NCBI RefSeq assembly: GCF_009857135.1 | Contig: NZ_CP047318.1 | Coordinates: 7,378,001 to 7,442,000 of the forward strand | DNA from: Streptomyces sp. HM190 | GTDB lineage: Bacteria; Actinomycetota; Actinomycetes; Streptomycetales; Streptomycetaceae | Length of the DNA: 64,000 nt | Reading direction: 5' to 3' | Part shown: piece by piece, positions 34,182 through 42,901 of the stretch | Layout: the number at the start of each line of letters is the position of its first letter | Position numbering within the stretch: position 1 is the stretch's first letter | Notes under the pieces: model-generated | The model's database searches: none | Told to the model about the DNA's origin: nothing | What the model saw: the letters and a program-made list of their open reading frames with translations, nothing else | Translations under genes and position numbers: made by a program

Positions 34182-34952
34182 ATGACTGAGAAGTTCACCG
34201 ACCCCCGGATCGTGCCGCACGAGTCCGACCGGGAACGCGACGTCCGTGAGCGGCTGACCAAGCTGTTCGTCGACAGCCCCATCCCGCCGAAGTACCTGAT
34301 CGACAACCTTCCGGTCTATCTCCGGCGCCACCAGTTGGCCGACCTGCTCAGCATGGACGCCCTGTACCGCATGCTGCCCGAGGTCCCCGGCACCATCATG
34401 GAGTTCGGGGTGCTGCACGGCAGGCACCTCGTCACGCTCACGGCACTGCGCAGCATCTACGAGCCCTACAACTCGCTGCGCCGTATCGTCGGCTTCGACA
34501 CCTTCACCGGCTTCCCCGACATCGAGGACGTGGACCGGGTCAGCACCAGCGCGGTCCCCGGGCGCTTCGCGGTCCCCGACGGTGAGGTGGACCACCTGCG
34601 GGAGGTGCTCGCCGCCCACGAGGCCAGTGAGCCGTTCGGCCACACGCAGCGCTCCTTCCTCGTCCAGGGGGACGTACGGGAGACGGTCCCGAAGTACCTG
34701 GAGGACAACCCGGAGACGGTCATCGCCCTCGCCTACTTCGACCTGGACCTCTACCAGCCCACCAGGGAACTCCTGGAGGTCATCAAGCCGTACCTGACCA
34801 AGGGCAGCATCCTCGCCTTCGACGAGTTGGCCCACCCCAAGTGGCCCGGAGAGACGGTGGCCCTGCGCGAGGTGCTCGGCCTCGACCACGCCCCGCTGCG
34901 CCAACTGCCCGGCCGCGAGCCCCCGGTGATCTACCTGAAATGGGGCGAGTGA
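34182..34952 (+). CDS. TylF/MycF-type SAM methyltransferase
   Basis: 256-residue class I SAM methyltransferase of the macrocin O-methyltransferase (TylF) family: TIMEFGVLHGRHLVTLTALR (SAM loop), VGFDTFTGFPDIED, YFDLDLYQPTRELLE with the metal Asp cluster, and ILAFDELAHPKWPGE. Family members methylate hydroxyls of macrolide or aminocoumarin deoxysugars, Mg-dependent. It ends the deoxysugar set. No glycosyltransferase or scaffold gene is nearby, so the acceptor is unknown. GAAGGGG precedes the ATG; two 12-bp CCTGTTCCGGAT repeats lie upstream (about 34066-34093). Confidence 0.88.
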   Translation: MTEKFTDPRIVPHESDRERDVRERLTKLFVDSPIPPKYLIDNLPVYLRRHQLADLLSMDALYRMLPEVPGTIMEFGVLHGRHLVTLTALRSIYEPYNSLRRIVGFDTFTGFPDIEDVDRVSTSAVPGRFAVPDGEVDHLREVLAAHEASEPFGHTQRSFLVQGDVRETVPKYLEDNPETVIALAYFDLDLYQPTRELLEVIKPYLTKGSILAFDELAHPKWPGETVALREVLGLDHAPLRQLPGREPPVIYLKWGE

Positions 34953-34971
34953 GACAGGAGCGCGGAGCAGG

Positions 34972-35645
34972 GCGTCCGACACCCGGGCCGCGGTCGGCGA
35001 CCACCCCGTCATCTTCGGCTGGGACACCCTCGTCCTCGACGGCGACGAACGCCCCGGCGTCGAGGACGGCACCCACGCCGGGAACCTCGCCGCGCTCAGC
35101 CGCTGGATCCGCCAGGGCGACGCACGCGGCGGGATCAACACCCTCAGCGCCCACCTGCCGAACTTCGTCACCGGCGGGAACTCCTACGGCACCACGGGCC
35201 GCGTGGTCCGGCAGATCCTGCCCGGCGGCGCGAAGCACACCGCCTTCGACGCCTTCCGCGACCGCGTCGCGAAGGCGGCCAAGGGCGCGCGCCGACCGGA
35301 CGGCACCGCCATCCCCGTGATCCTCCGCCTTTTCCACGCGAACAGCGGCGGCTGGTTCTGGTGGGGCGACGGCTCCGACAACGGCGTGGCGGTGGAGATC
35401 GTCGCCGACGGCATCCCGTTCCAGGTACCGCTTCCCGCCGGCCGACACGGCCGGGCAGGAGATCACGGTGCCCTTCGGTGAGTTCCAGCCCGCCCCTGGG
35501 ACACCACCCACGCCGGAGCCGTGCTCGATGCGGCCCGGCCGGCCAAGCTGACGGCGTTCACCCTGTACCTCTGCCGGGGCGGCGGCACCGTGACCCAGGG
35601 CGTCGTGCACGTGGACGCCCTCAGGGCCGTCGCCCCGGCCGACGA
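34972..35645 (+). pseudogene. relic of a secreted GH26 beta-mannanase
   Basis: Frame 1 from ~34972 encodes an internal piece of a glycoside hydrolase family 26 protein (GWDTLVLDGDERPGVEDGT, GGINTLSAHLPNFVTGGN, then LRLFHANSGGWFWWG). There is no start, signal peptide or first ~100 residues. Where active GH26 enzymes have HE, with the acid/base Glu, this reads HA. The half of the catalytic domain with the nucleophile is deleted, so WFWWG joins directly to a carbohydrate-binding-like tail. That tail needs two compensating frameshifts (near 35440 and 35490) to read ADTAGQEITVPFGEFQ and WDTTHAGAVLDAAR. It is non-functional. Confidence 0.85.
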
Positions 35646-35982
35646 AAACGCGGTGACCCGGCCCCGTCGCCGTCCCTGGACTCGGCACACGTCGCGCGCC
35701 GCACGAGATCGCGGCGCGCTCCACATGACGTGTGACCTGTGACCAGAGAGAGGGGACCGGCCGTGTGCGACCGCACCGCTGTCGTCGTCCCCTCGTCCCT
35801 GTACGAGGTGATCCTCGTGTCCTCGCCCGTCCGGTGCCCGCTGCGCGGCCGGTACCGGATGCCCGTGACGCCGGTCTGACGTCGACCCCACGCGCCGAGA
35901 CGCGGTGACGGACCTGTCCCGTGCCCGTCCTTCGGCGTGCCCTCCTCGTCCCTCGCCCCGCACGGGAATCGCGCTGCCCTGA
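35646..35982 (+). other. non-coding gap between two gene relics
   Basis: About 340 bp between the mannanase and EF-G relics. No start with ribosome-binding site and coding-like codon use was found; short open stretches end quickly. It is probably decayed sequence. Confidence 0.5.
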
Positions 35983-36321
35983 CACAGCTCGGCTGCGTTC
36001 CGCACGGCCGGGCGGCTCGCGCTGCGCGAGGCGCTGCGGGGCAGCACGATGGCGCTGCTGGAACCCGTCGCCGAGGTCACCGTGACGGTGCCCGCGGACG
36101 CGGTGGGCGTGGTCCTCGGGGACCTCGCGGCGCGGCGCGGCCGGGTGTCGGACTCGCAGGCCCGCGGCGGTTCCGTGGTGGTCGGCGCGACAGTGCCGCT
36201 GGCCGAGCTGTTCGGGTACGCGACACGGCTGCGCAGCCGTACGCAGGGGCGGGGGACGTTCACGACGCGCCCCGCCGGATACGCGGTGGCGCCCGCCACC
36301 GCGGGGGTGAGTGAGCGGTAG
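35983..36321 (+). pseudogene. C-terminal relic of an elongation factor G paralogue
   Basis: Open frame after a stop at 35980, reading HSSAAFRTAGRLALREAL, then MALLEPVAEVTVTVPADAVG, DLAARRGRVSDSQARGG, and PLAELFGYATRLRSRTQGRG. This is domain IV-end plus domain V of EF-G, ~110 of ~700 residues, with no GTPase part. From memory S. coelicolor has a second EF-G gene (SCO6589) near its sucCD copy, so this is probably the trace of that gene after the deoxysugar patch replaced the rest. An internal ATG at 36049 has no ribosome-binding site. Confidence 0.85.
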
Positions 36322-36358
36322 GGGACCGCGCCCGCGGCCCCGCTCCCCGCACACGGTT

Positions 36359-36385
36359 CCCCGCGCCCTTCTCGGTGGCGCGGGG
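36359..36385 (-). terminator. terminator after the GH43 gene
   Basis: CCCCGCGCC and GGCGCGGGG form a perfect 9-bp stem with a 9-nt loop, 12 bp beyond the stop of the minus-strand hydrolase. Confidence 0.7.
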
Positions 36386-36397
36386 ACGCGTCCCGGT

Positions 36398-37780
36398 TCA
36401 CGCCCAGGGAGTCACCGCGGTGAAGGAGCTGTCGGCCCGGAAGGTGTCCGTGGCCTGGTAGAGGTCCACGCGGAGTTCGTAGTTGTAGTGGCGGAGATAG
36501 CGGCCGGGGTAGTTGTACGACTCCAGACCGACCGAGCCGGACGTGCTGCCCGGGCGGGCGCAGTAGGTGGCGTCCTTGTTGAAGACGGCCGTGTTGTTGC
36601 TGGTGTCGAAGCGGACGCGGTAGTCCCAGTGGCGCAGGTAGCGGCCCGCCCAGTCGCGGAAGGAGTAGCAGTTGGCGTCCGCCAGACCGGGCACGATCGT
36701 GAGGGTGGCGCTCTGCTTGACGGCGGTGGTGCTGGAGGAGGTCACCGGGTCGACGTAGCCGAGGCTGTCGGAGCGGACCACGGCGTAGCGGCCGGGGTAG
36801 TTGACGGACTGCAGGGACCGGGTGGTGTTGGCCGGCAGGGTCGCGCCGCCGGACACCGTCTCCTTCAGGACGGTCAGATGGCGGACGAAGCCGGTGAGTC
36901 CGGGCAGCTCGGTCGGGGTGGACCAGGTGGCGAAGTTGTCGTAGCTGTCGCTGTACCAGTACTTCCCTGCCGAGTAGGCGTCGTAGTAGATGCGCCAGCC
37001 GCCGTTGTCGAGCGGCACGAGCGCCGGGCCCTCGACGTAGCTGCCGAAGCCCGCCCAGTCGCCGGTCTTCCGGAAGGTGTAGGGGCCGGTGAGGCTGGAG
37101 GCGGTGGCGTACTCGATGTACTTGGTCGTCTCGTTCTTGGTGAACGCGTGGTACGTGGAGCCGACCTTGACGATGAAGGTGTCGATGTAGTTCGGGCCGA
37201 TGCCGGACAGCACGGTGGGCGCCGACCACGCGGTGAGGGAGGAGTTGGTGGCCGTCAGCTTGTACGGCTTGAAGATCCACTCGCCGTCGGCGGCGACGGA
37301 CGCGGACAGGATGATGTTGACGCTGCCGTTGCTGTCGACGAACCACTCCGGGGCCCAGGCACGCTGCAGACCGCTGATCGGGACCGTGTAGTCGTAGAGG
37401 AAGGTCCAGTTCAGGCGGTCGGTGGAGCGGGCGAAGCCGATGGTGGTGGAGAGCGCCGACCAGGTGCGGGTGGTGTACGTCAGGTAGTAGTAGCCGTCGG
37501 TGTGCTTGAAGATGCTGGGGTCGCGGATCAGCCCGGAGGGCGGGGTGTAGGCCGGGCCCTTGCGGAGGGTGAAGCCGGTGGCGTCCGGCGAGTCGTACAC
37601 GTACATGTTCGACTCGCTGGTGTTCGTGAACGCGGTCATCGTGTACCGCGTCGCCTGGCCCGCCGGTGGGTGGGCGGCTCCGGCCGGTCCGGCGAAGGCG
37701 GTGGTGAGGCCCAGCAGGGCGGCCACCGAGGTCAGCAGGGCGAGGACCGCCCTGAGGGTTCTGTTCAACGCTCGTCCCAT
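36398..37780 (-). CDS. secreted GH43 glycosidase with CBM42 (arabinan/arabinoxylan active)
   Basis: 460 residues. A Sec signal (AVLALLTSVAALLGLTTAFA, cleavage after AGAA) precedes a five-bladed GH43 domain (~45-315): RDPSIFKHTDGYYYLTYTT with the catalytic-base Asp, APEWFVDSNGSVNIIL, and YVEGPALVPLDNGGWRIYYD with the acid Glu. An AbfB/CBM42 module (~325-455) follows, with its repeated NYPGRY and GRYLRHWDYRVRFD motifs that bind arabinofuranose side chains. It probably releases arabinose from arabinan or arabinoxylan outside the cell. It is transcribed alone on the minus strand, with a terminator 12 bp after its stop. Confidence 0.92.
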   Translation of the reverse strand: MGRALNRTLRAVLALLTSVAALLGLTTAFAGPAGAAHPPAGQATRYTMTAFTNTSESNMYVYDSPDATGFTLRKGPAYTPPSGLIRDPSIFKHTDGYYYLTYTTRTWSALSTTIGFARSTDRLNWTFLYDYTVPISGLQRAWAPEWFVDSNGSVNIILSASVAADGEWIFKPYKLTATNSSLTAWSAPTVLSGIGPNYIDTFIVKVGSTYHAFTKNETTKYIEYATASSLTGPYTFRKTGDWAGFGSYVEGPALVPLDNGGWRIYYDAYSAGKYWYSDSYDNFATWSTPTELPGLTGFVRHLTVLKETVSGGATLPANTTRSLQSVNYPGRYAVVRSDSLGYVDPVTSSSTTAVKQSATLTIVPGLADANCYSFRDWAGRYLRHWDYRVRFDTSNNTAVFNKDATYCARPGSTSGSVGLESYNYPGRYLRHYNYELRVDLYQATDTFRADSSFTAVTPWA

Positions 37781-38196
37781 TTCTGCGTGAACTGCCCTGA
37801 GGCGTGGGGAGGTTGTTCGAAATGTCGTACCTCGTGCGGAACTTCGGTCAGAAGATAGGAGGGAGTAATGTGCACGTCAATGGATGGCGCAGGGGTTTCT
37901 GCGAAGCGTGATTCCGCTTCGAGTGCCCTGTGGCTCCGCTGAGGCCCGTCTGTGCCGCTCGCCCGTCTCCGTGTACGCCCTCGTGTCCGTCCCCGCGTAC
38001 GCCCCCGTGCCTGTTCCCGCGCCCGTCCACGGCGTTGCCTCCGCCTCCGTGTCCTGCCTGGTCCCACCTTGTTTCCCGGCCGGCCGCACGGAGGGCAACA
38101 GGAAACCCGTGGTCCCCGGTGAGCGGGAGGGCAAGTCTGGGGTCGTCAGCAGCAGGGCCTGCAGGACCAAGCAGGAAGATCCTCAAAGGGGGAGAC
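37781..38196 (+). other. gap with a candidate leader ORF and GT-rich repeats
   Basis: 416 bp between the GH43 gene and a small secreted-protein gene. It holds a 24-codon reading frame at 37868-37942 with a strong ribosome-binding site, then degenerate hexamer-like repeats of the CGTGTACGCCC type (about 37971-38035). No long gene is supported. Confidence 0.55.
37868..37942 (+). CDS. candidate 24-residue peptide
   Basis: ATG at 37868 preceded by AGGAGGGAG at 37857-37865, one of the best ribosome-binding sites in the window, and ended by TGA at 37940. The peptide begins MCTSMDGAGVSAK and ends ALWLR. It is too short for statistics and I do not recognise it. It could be a leader peptide or chance. 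The small secreted-protein gene begins 254 bp downstream. Confidence 0.3.
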   Translation: MCTSMDGAGVSAKRDSASSALWLR

Positions 38197-38571
38197 ATGC
38201 GCAAGATGTTCCGCGGCGCCGCCGCGCTCGTGACCTCTGCGGCAGCGGTCGTGGCGCTCGGCGGTACGGCCGAGGCGAAGCCGGCGGCGCCGGCGGCCGA
38301 CTGGGCCGGATGTCCGTCCGGTGCGGTGTGCATCTACCCGCAGAACCAGAACCCGGCCGTCAGCCCGAGCGACGTCTACTGGGCCTACGGGCCGCACAAC
38401 CTCAGGAACCAGGTCGGGTGGCACTGGGTCCTCAACAACCAGACCGGCGGCGCGACCGCGGACCTGTGCCTCAACTTCAACGGCCAGAACTGCAACTACA
38501 ACATCAGGGCGCAGAGCGGCGTCTGGGCGGACCTGACGCCGGTCAACTCCATCCGGCTCAACCGCCCGTAG
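38197..38571 (+). CDS. small secreted Cys-containing protein (peptidase inhibitor I36-like)
   Basis: 124 residues. The signal peptide MRKMFRGAAALVTSAAAVVA is cut near GTAEAKP (~30). The mature part starts with a CPSGAVCIYPQNQNP element, reminiscent of the I36 metalloproteinase-inhibitor/beta-gamma-crystallin-like family, and later has CLNFNGQNCNYN, giving four Cys likely to form two disulfides. ATG 38197 follows GGGGGAG. It stands alone, closed by a strong terminator. A role as secreted inhibitor or structural protein is tentative. Confidence 0.8.
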   Translation: MRKMFRGAAALVTSAAAVVALGGTAEAKPAAPAADWAGCPSGAVCIYPQNQNPAVSPSDVYWAYGPHNLRNQVGWHWVLNNQTGGATADLCLNFNGQNCNYNIRAQSGVWADLTPVNSIRLNRP

Positions 38572-38606
38572 CGACCGCTCGGCGAGGAAGTCCGCTTCCC
38601 CGCGGG

Positions 38607-38650
38607 GGAACGAACCCGGAACCGGCTGCCCGCGGTTCCGGGTTCGTTCC
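38607..38650 (+). terminator. strong terminator after the small secreted protein
   Basis: A perfect 18-bp stem (38607-38624 with 38633-38650) with an 8-nt loop is followed by TGTTT. Confidence 0.88.
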
Positions 38651-38736
38651 TGTTTCGCCACTCCGGGTGAAAGACTTGGCCGCCCCCGCGGACCCGGAAG
38701 TAACCTGGGCGTCCGCCGTCTCACGGCCGCACTGCC

Positions 38737-41700
38737 TTGGGGGACACCTTGGGGGACCCGCAGCACGGACAGCAACCAGACCCTCACCACGGACGGGACC
38801 GGGACGCGCTGACCACGCTGTCCTTCCCGGCACAACTCAGACGGCTGAGACACGAGCGCGGACTGTCCCTCACCGACCTGGCCCGGCGCACCCACTACAG
38901 CAAGGGCTACCTCAGCAAGATCGAGACCGGCACGAAGCGCGCGACCGTCGACGTCGCCCGGCTGTGCGACCAAGTACTCGGCGCCGAGGGCGCGTTGCTG
39001 CGGCTGGTGCAGCAGGCGCCGCCCCGCGACGGCGCGTCCCGCACCGACAGCGATCCCCGTAGCGACGGCGAGCCCGTGGAGCGGTCGTCCGACGAGAGCT
39101 GTCCCTACCGCGGTCTGGCCGCGTTCACCCCGCAGGACGCGGAGATGTTCTTCGGCCGGGACCGCGCGACGGCCGCACTGGTGGAGCGGATCTTCGGACG
39201 GATCGGCGGCGGCCCCCTGATGCTCGTCGCCCCGTCCGGCGCGGGCAAGTCGTCCCTGCTCAACGCCGGACTCGTCCCGGCCCTCCGCCGCGGCGACCTC
39301 CCCATGCCGGGCGCCGACCGCTGGCCGGTCGTGCTGCTCACCCCCACCTCGCGCCCCCTGGACGAACTGCTGGAACGCGTCGCGAAGGCCCTCGGCAGCG
39401 ACCTCGGCGTCACCGCCGACGAGGTGCGGGACAACCCGGGCGCCCTGCTCGGCGCCGTACGGGCCCGCGCGCAGACCCCGCCGCGGACCGAGGGGGACCG
39501 GCAACCCCCACCGCCCCGGCCGGTGCTGATCGTCGACCAGTTCGAGGAACTCTTCACGCTCTGCCCCGACGACGACGAACGCCGCTCGTACGTCCGCGTG
39601 CTGTGCGCCCTCGCGACCTCCCGGCCCGCCGAGCAGCTGCACCCGGCCGCCGTCGTGGTGCTCGGCGTGCGCGCCGACTTCACCGGCCGCTGTCTCGACC
39701 TCCCCGAACTGGCCCGGGCCCTCACCGACGGACTGTTCGTCCTGTCCCCGATGACCGTCGCCGAACTGCGCGAGTCCATCACCCGCCCCGCCGAACTCGC
39801 CGGGGTCACCCTCGAACCCGGCCTGGTCCCCCTGCTGCTGCGGGACGCCGGACTCCGCGACGACCCCGGCACCGGCCCCCGGACCCCCGCGACCGGCTCC
39901 GACGCGACACCCTCCGGCGCGCTCCCCCTCGTCTCCCACGCACTGCTCGCCACCTGGCAGCGGCGCCGCGGCTCCGCACTGACCGTCGACGGGTACGAAC
40001 GGGCCGGCGGCATCCAGGGGGCGGTCGCCCGCACCGCCGAGAACGTGTTCGCCCGGCTGTATCCCGCCGAGCAGAGGACGATCCGCCGCATCCTGTCCCG
40101 GCTGGTCCTCGTCATGGACGGGGCCGGGGCGACCCGCCGCCGCATGGGCCGCGCCGCGCTGATGGCGCAGCTCGGCGACGCCGACGGGGCCGCCGCCGCG
40201 CTCGACGCCTTCGTCCGGGCCCGGCTCATCACGCTGGACAGCGACACCGTCGAGATCACCCACGAGGCCCTGCTGCACGCCTGGCCCCGGCTGCGCGACT
40301 GGATCGACGCCGACCGGGCCGGGCTCCTCCTCCACCAGCAACTCGCCCACGCCGCCGCCGAATGGGAACGCGAGAACCGCGACCCGTCCGCCCTCTACCG
40401 GGGTACCCGCCTCGACACCGTACGGACGTGGGCCGACGAGTCCGACGGCTGGAACAGGCTCGCCCCCGACGAGAGGGCGTTCCTGACGGTCAGTCAGGCC
40501 GAGGAGGACGGCCGCCGCCGGCAGGCCCGGCGGCAGGTACGGCTGCGGCAGTCCATGCTCGCCACCCTCGCCGTGCTGCTGGGCCTCGCCGTGACCGCCG
40601 GCGGGCTCGCCTACCAGCAGCGCGAGGGCGCCCTCGACCAGGAGCGTGTCGCCCGCTCCCAGGCCCTCGCCGCACGGTCCGCGTCCCTCGCCGGGGGCCG
40701 GCCCGAGGCGTCGATGCTGCTCGCCGGGGAGGCCTACCGCGCCGCGACCACCGCCGAGGCCCGCGGCGCCCTGCTCAGCACCCAGGCACAGCCGTTCTCC
40801 GCCCGCCTCGACGGCCATCGCGGACCGGTCAACGCGGTGGCGTTCGCCCCCGGCGACCGGATGCTCGCGACCGCCAGCTCCGACGGCACGGTGCTCCTGC
40901 GCGCCACGGCCGGGGCCCACCGCGTCCTCGCCCGGTTCGCCGTGCCCGGACGGGCCCGCTCGGTCGCCTTCGGCCCCGACGGCCGGACGGTCGCGGTGAC
41001 GTCGACCGACGGACCGGTGACCCTGTGGAGCACCACCGCGCACCGCAGGACGGGCGCGCTCTCCGACGCCACGAGGGGCGCGCGGGCCGTCGCCTTCGAC
41101 CCGCGCGGCGGCAGGCTGGCCGTCGCGGCCGCCGACGGCACCGTCCGGGTGTGGGACACCGGGGCCCGCCCGCCCCGGCCCGTCGCCACCTTCCGCGGCC
41201 ACCGGGGCAGCGTCAACGCTCTGGCCTACGCCCCCGACGGGCGGATGCTCGTCTCCGCCGGCGCCGACCGCGCCGTACGGCTCTGGGACACCCGGCGGAA
41301 CCGGCCCGTCGACGAACTCGACGGCCACACCGACGAGGTGCTCGGCGTCGCCTTCTCCCCGGACGGCGCCACGGTGGCGTCCGCGGGCGTCGACCGGACC
41401 GTACGGCTGTGGCACGTGCGCGACCGACGGCCGACCGCCACGTTCACCGGGAGCAGCGACGACATCAACGCCGTCGTCTTCACCCCGGACGGCACGACGG
41501 TCGTCGGCGCGGTCGGCGACGGCACGACCCGGCTGTGGGACGTGCGCAGTGGCCGGCAGACCTCGGTGCTCGCCGGTCACACCGACTACGTCCTCGGCGT
41601 GGCCGTGACCTCCGACGGCGCCCTGCTGGCCACGGCCGGGTTCGACCAGTCCGTCGCCCTGTGGGACCTCGCCGGGCCGGTCCTGACGTCCCGTCCGTTC

Positions 41701-42666
41701 ACGGAGGTCTGGCAGACCGCGTACAGCCCCGACGGGAGGCTTCTGGCCACCGCCGACGCCGATCACGCCGTACGGCTGTGGGACGCGCGGACGCACGCCC
41801 TCGTCGCGGCGCTGAAGGGGCACACCGAGACCGTGTTCTCGGTGGCCTTCTCGCCCAACGGGCGGACCCTCGCGTCCGCGGGCTCCGACGGCACGGTCCG
41901 GCTGTGGGACGTCGCGCGGCGCGCGGCGCTGAAGAAGCTGACCGGGCACGCCGGGCAGGTCTTCGCCGTCGCCTTCGCCCCCGGCGGGCGGACCCTGGCG
42001 TCGGCCGGTGCCGACCACACGGTCCGCCTGTGGGACGTGGCGGGGCGCCGTCAGATCACCGTGCTCCGCGGCCACGAGGACTTCGTCAACGATGTCGCCT
42101 TCAGCCCCGACGGCCGCACCCTGGCCGGGGCCGGCGACGATCTGACGGTACGGTTGTGGGACGTCGCCTCGCACCGCGAACTGGGCGCGCTCACCGGCCA
42201 CTCGGGCGCCGTCCGGGGCGTCGCGTTCAGCCCGGACGGCCGCACCCTCGCCAGCAGCGGCAACGACGGCACCGTACGGCTGTGGGACGTCCGGCACCGC
42301 CGCTTCGAGGCCGCCCTCACCGGCCACTCGGGCGCGGTGCGCGGAGTGGCGTTCAGTCCGGACGGCCACACCCTCGCCAGCAGCGGCAACGACCGCACGG
42401 TCCGGCTGTGGGAGGTGGCCGCGCGGCGGCCGTGGGCGACGCTCACCGGCCACTCCAGCGCGGTGTGGGCCGTCGACTTCGCCCCCGACGGGCGCACGGT
42501 CGCCAGCAGCAGCACCGACGGCACCGTACGGCTGTGGGACCTCGACCCCGCCGCGCGGCTGGCGGACGTCTGCCGGCTGCGCGCCGACATCGGCCCCGAG
42601 GAGCAGGCCACACTGCTGCCCGGGGTGCCCCTCGCGGCGGACTCGGGCAGCTGCGGGGGCCGCTGA
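38737..42666 (+). CDS. HTH - STAND NTPase - WD40 signalling protein
   Basis: 1309 residues. An N-terminal XRE-type helix-turn-helix (~33-90: LRRLRHERGLSLTDLARR, YSKGYLSKIETG) is followed by an nSTAND1 NTPase domain (CPYRGLAAFTPQDAEMFFGR; Walker A APSGAGKSS ~165-173; Walker B VLIVDQFEELF). A single membrane-like segment comes next (SMLATLAVLLGLAVTAGGLAY, ~606-626), then 14 WD40 repeats (~688-1290, most ending VRLWDV), enough for two seven-bladed propellers. STAND proteins are ATP switches that assemble on ligand binding. The TTG start at 38737 is uncertain, with a second TTG at 38749. It stands alone, so its target is unknown. Confidence 0.9.
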   Translation: MGDTLGDPQHGQQPDPHHGRDRDALTTLSFPAQLRRLRHERGLSLTDLARRTHYSKGYLSKIETGTKRATVDVARLCDQVLGAEGALLRLVQQAPPRDGASRTDSDPRSDGEPVERSSDESCPYRGLAAFTPQDAEMFFGRDRATAALVERIFGRIGGGPLMLVAPSGAGKSSLLNAGLVPALRRGDLPMPGADRWPVVLLTPTSRPLDELLERVAKALGSDLGVTADEVRDNPGALLGAVRARAQTPPRTEGDRQPPPPRPVLIVDQFEELFTLCPDDDERRSYVRVLCALATSRPAEQLHPAAVVVLGVRADFTGRCLDLPELARALTDGLFVLSPMTVAELRESITRPAELAGVTLEPGLVPLLLRDAGLRDDPGTGPRTPATGSDATPSGALPLVSHALLATWQRRRGSALTVDGYERAGGIQGAVARTAENVFARLYPAEQRTIRRILSRLVLVMDGAGATRRRMGRAALMAQLGDADGAAAALDAFVRARLITLDSDTVEITHEALLHAWPRLRDWIDADRAGLLLHQQLAHAAAEWERENRDPSALYRGTRLDTVRTWADESDGWNRLAPDERAFLTVSQAEEDGRRRQARRQVRLRQSMLATLAVLLGLAVTAGGLAYQQREGALDQERVARSQALAARSASLAGGRPEASMLLAGEAYRAATTAEARGALLSTQAQPFSARLDGHRGPVNAVAFAPGDRMLATASSDGTVLLRATAGAHRVLARFAVPGRARSVAFGPDGRTVAVTSTDGPVTLWSTTAHRRTGALSDATRGARAVAFDPRGGRLAVAAADGTVRVWDTGARPPRPVATFRGHRGSVNALAYAPDGRMLVSAGADRAVRLWDTRRNRPVDELDGHTDEVLGVAFSPDGATVASAGVDRTVRLWHVRDRRPTATFTGSSDDINAVVFTPDGTTVVGAVGDGTTRLWDVRSGRQTSVLAGHTDYVLGVAVTSDGALLATAGFDQSVALWDLAGPVLTSRPFTEVWQTAYSPDGRLLATADADHAVRLWDARTHALVAALKGHTETVFSVAFSPNGRTLASAGSDGTVRLWDVARRAALKKLTGHAGQVFAVAFAPGGRTLASAGADHTVRLWDVAGRRQITVLRGHEDFVNDVAFSPDGRTLAGAGDDLTVRLWDVASHRELGALTGHSGAVRGVAFSPDGRTLASSGNDGTVRLWDVRHRRFEAALTGHSGAVRGVAFSPDGHTLASSGNDRTVRLWEVAARRPWATLTGHSSAVWAVDFAPDGRTVASSSTDGTVRLWDLDPAARLADVCRLRADIGPEEQATLLPGVPLAADSGSCGGR

Positions 42667-42901
42667 GCGGCGCACCGGGCCGCCTCCGGCCGCCGCGCGA
42701 CCCGCCGGGACTCTCCGCCCCGTTCCACGCCGCTCGGCAACCGCCCTGCTCAGGAGGGGTTTCCCGGGTGTTTCCCGTTGCCCGGTGGGATGGGGCGACA
42801 CCCGGCCCTCGACGCGCGGGGCGGTGGTCGAGCAGGCTGCTGCCGACCACCACCAGTTCATCGGACAGTTCATCGGACCGACAGGAAACGGGGGTTCCGG
42901 C

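Noticed and set aside
35763..35880. Possible small gene with GAGAGAGGGG ahead of GTG
   Set aside because: Neither GTG (35763 or 35765) is in frame with the TGA at 35878, and the sequence shows no coding pattern.
29289..36400. Integrated element with att sites at tRNA-Leu
   Set aside because: No integrase, no transposase and no second copy of the tRNA 3' end was found in the window; only the position is suggestive.
37971..38035. Degenerate hexamer-like repeats considered as a CRISPR or minisatellite
   Set aside because: Units are too short and irregular, without spacers; low-complexity GC-rich sequence is enough to explain them.
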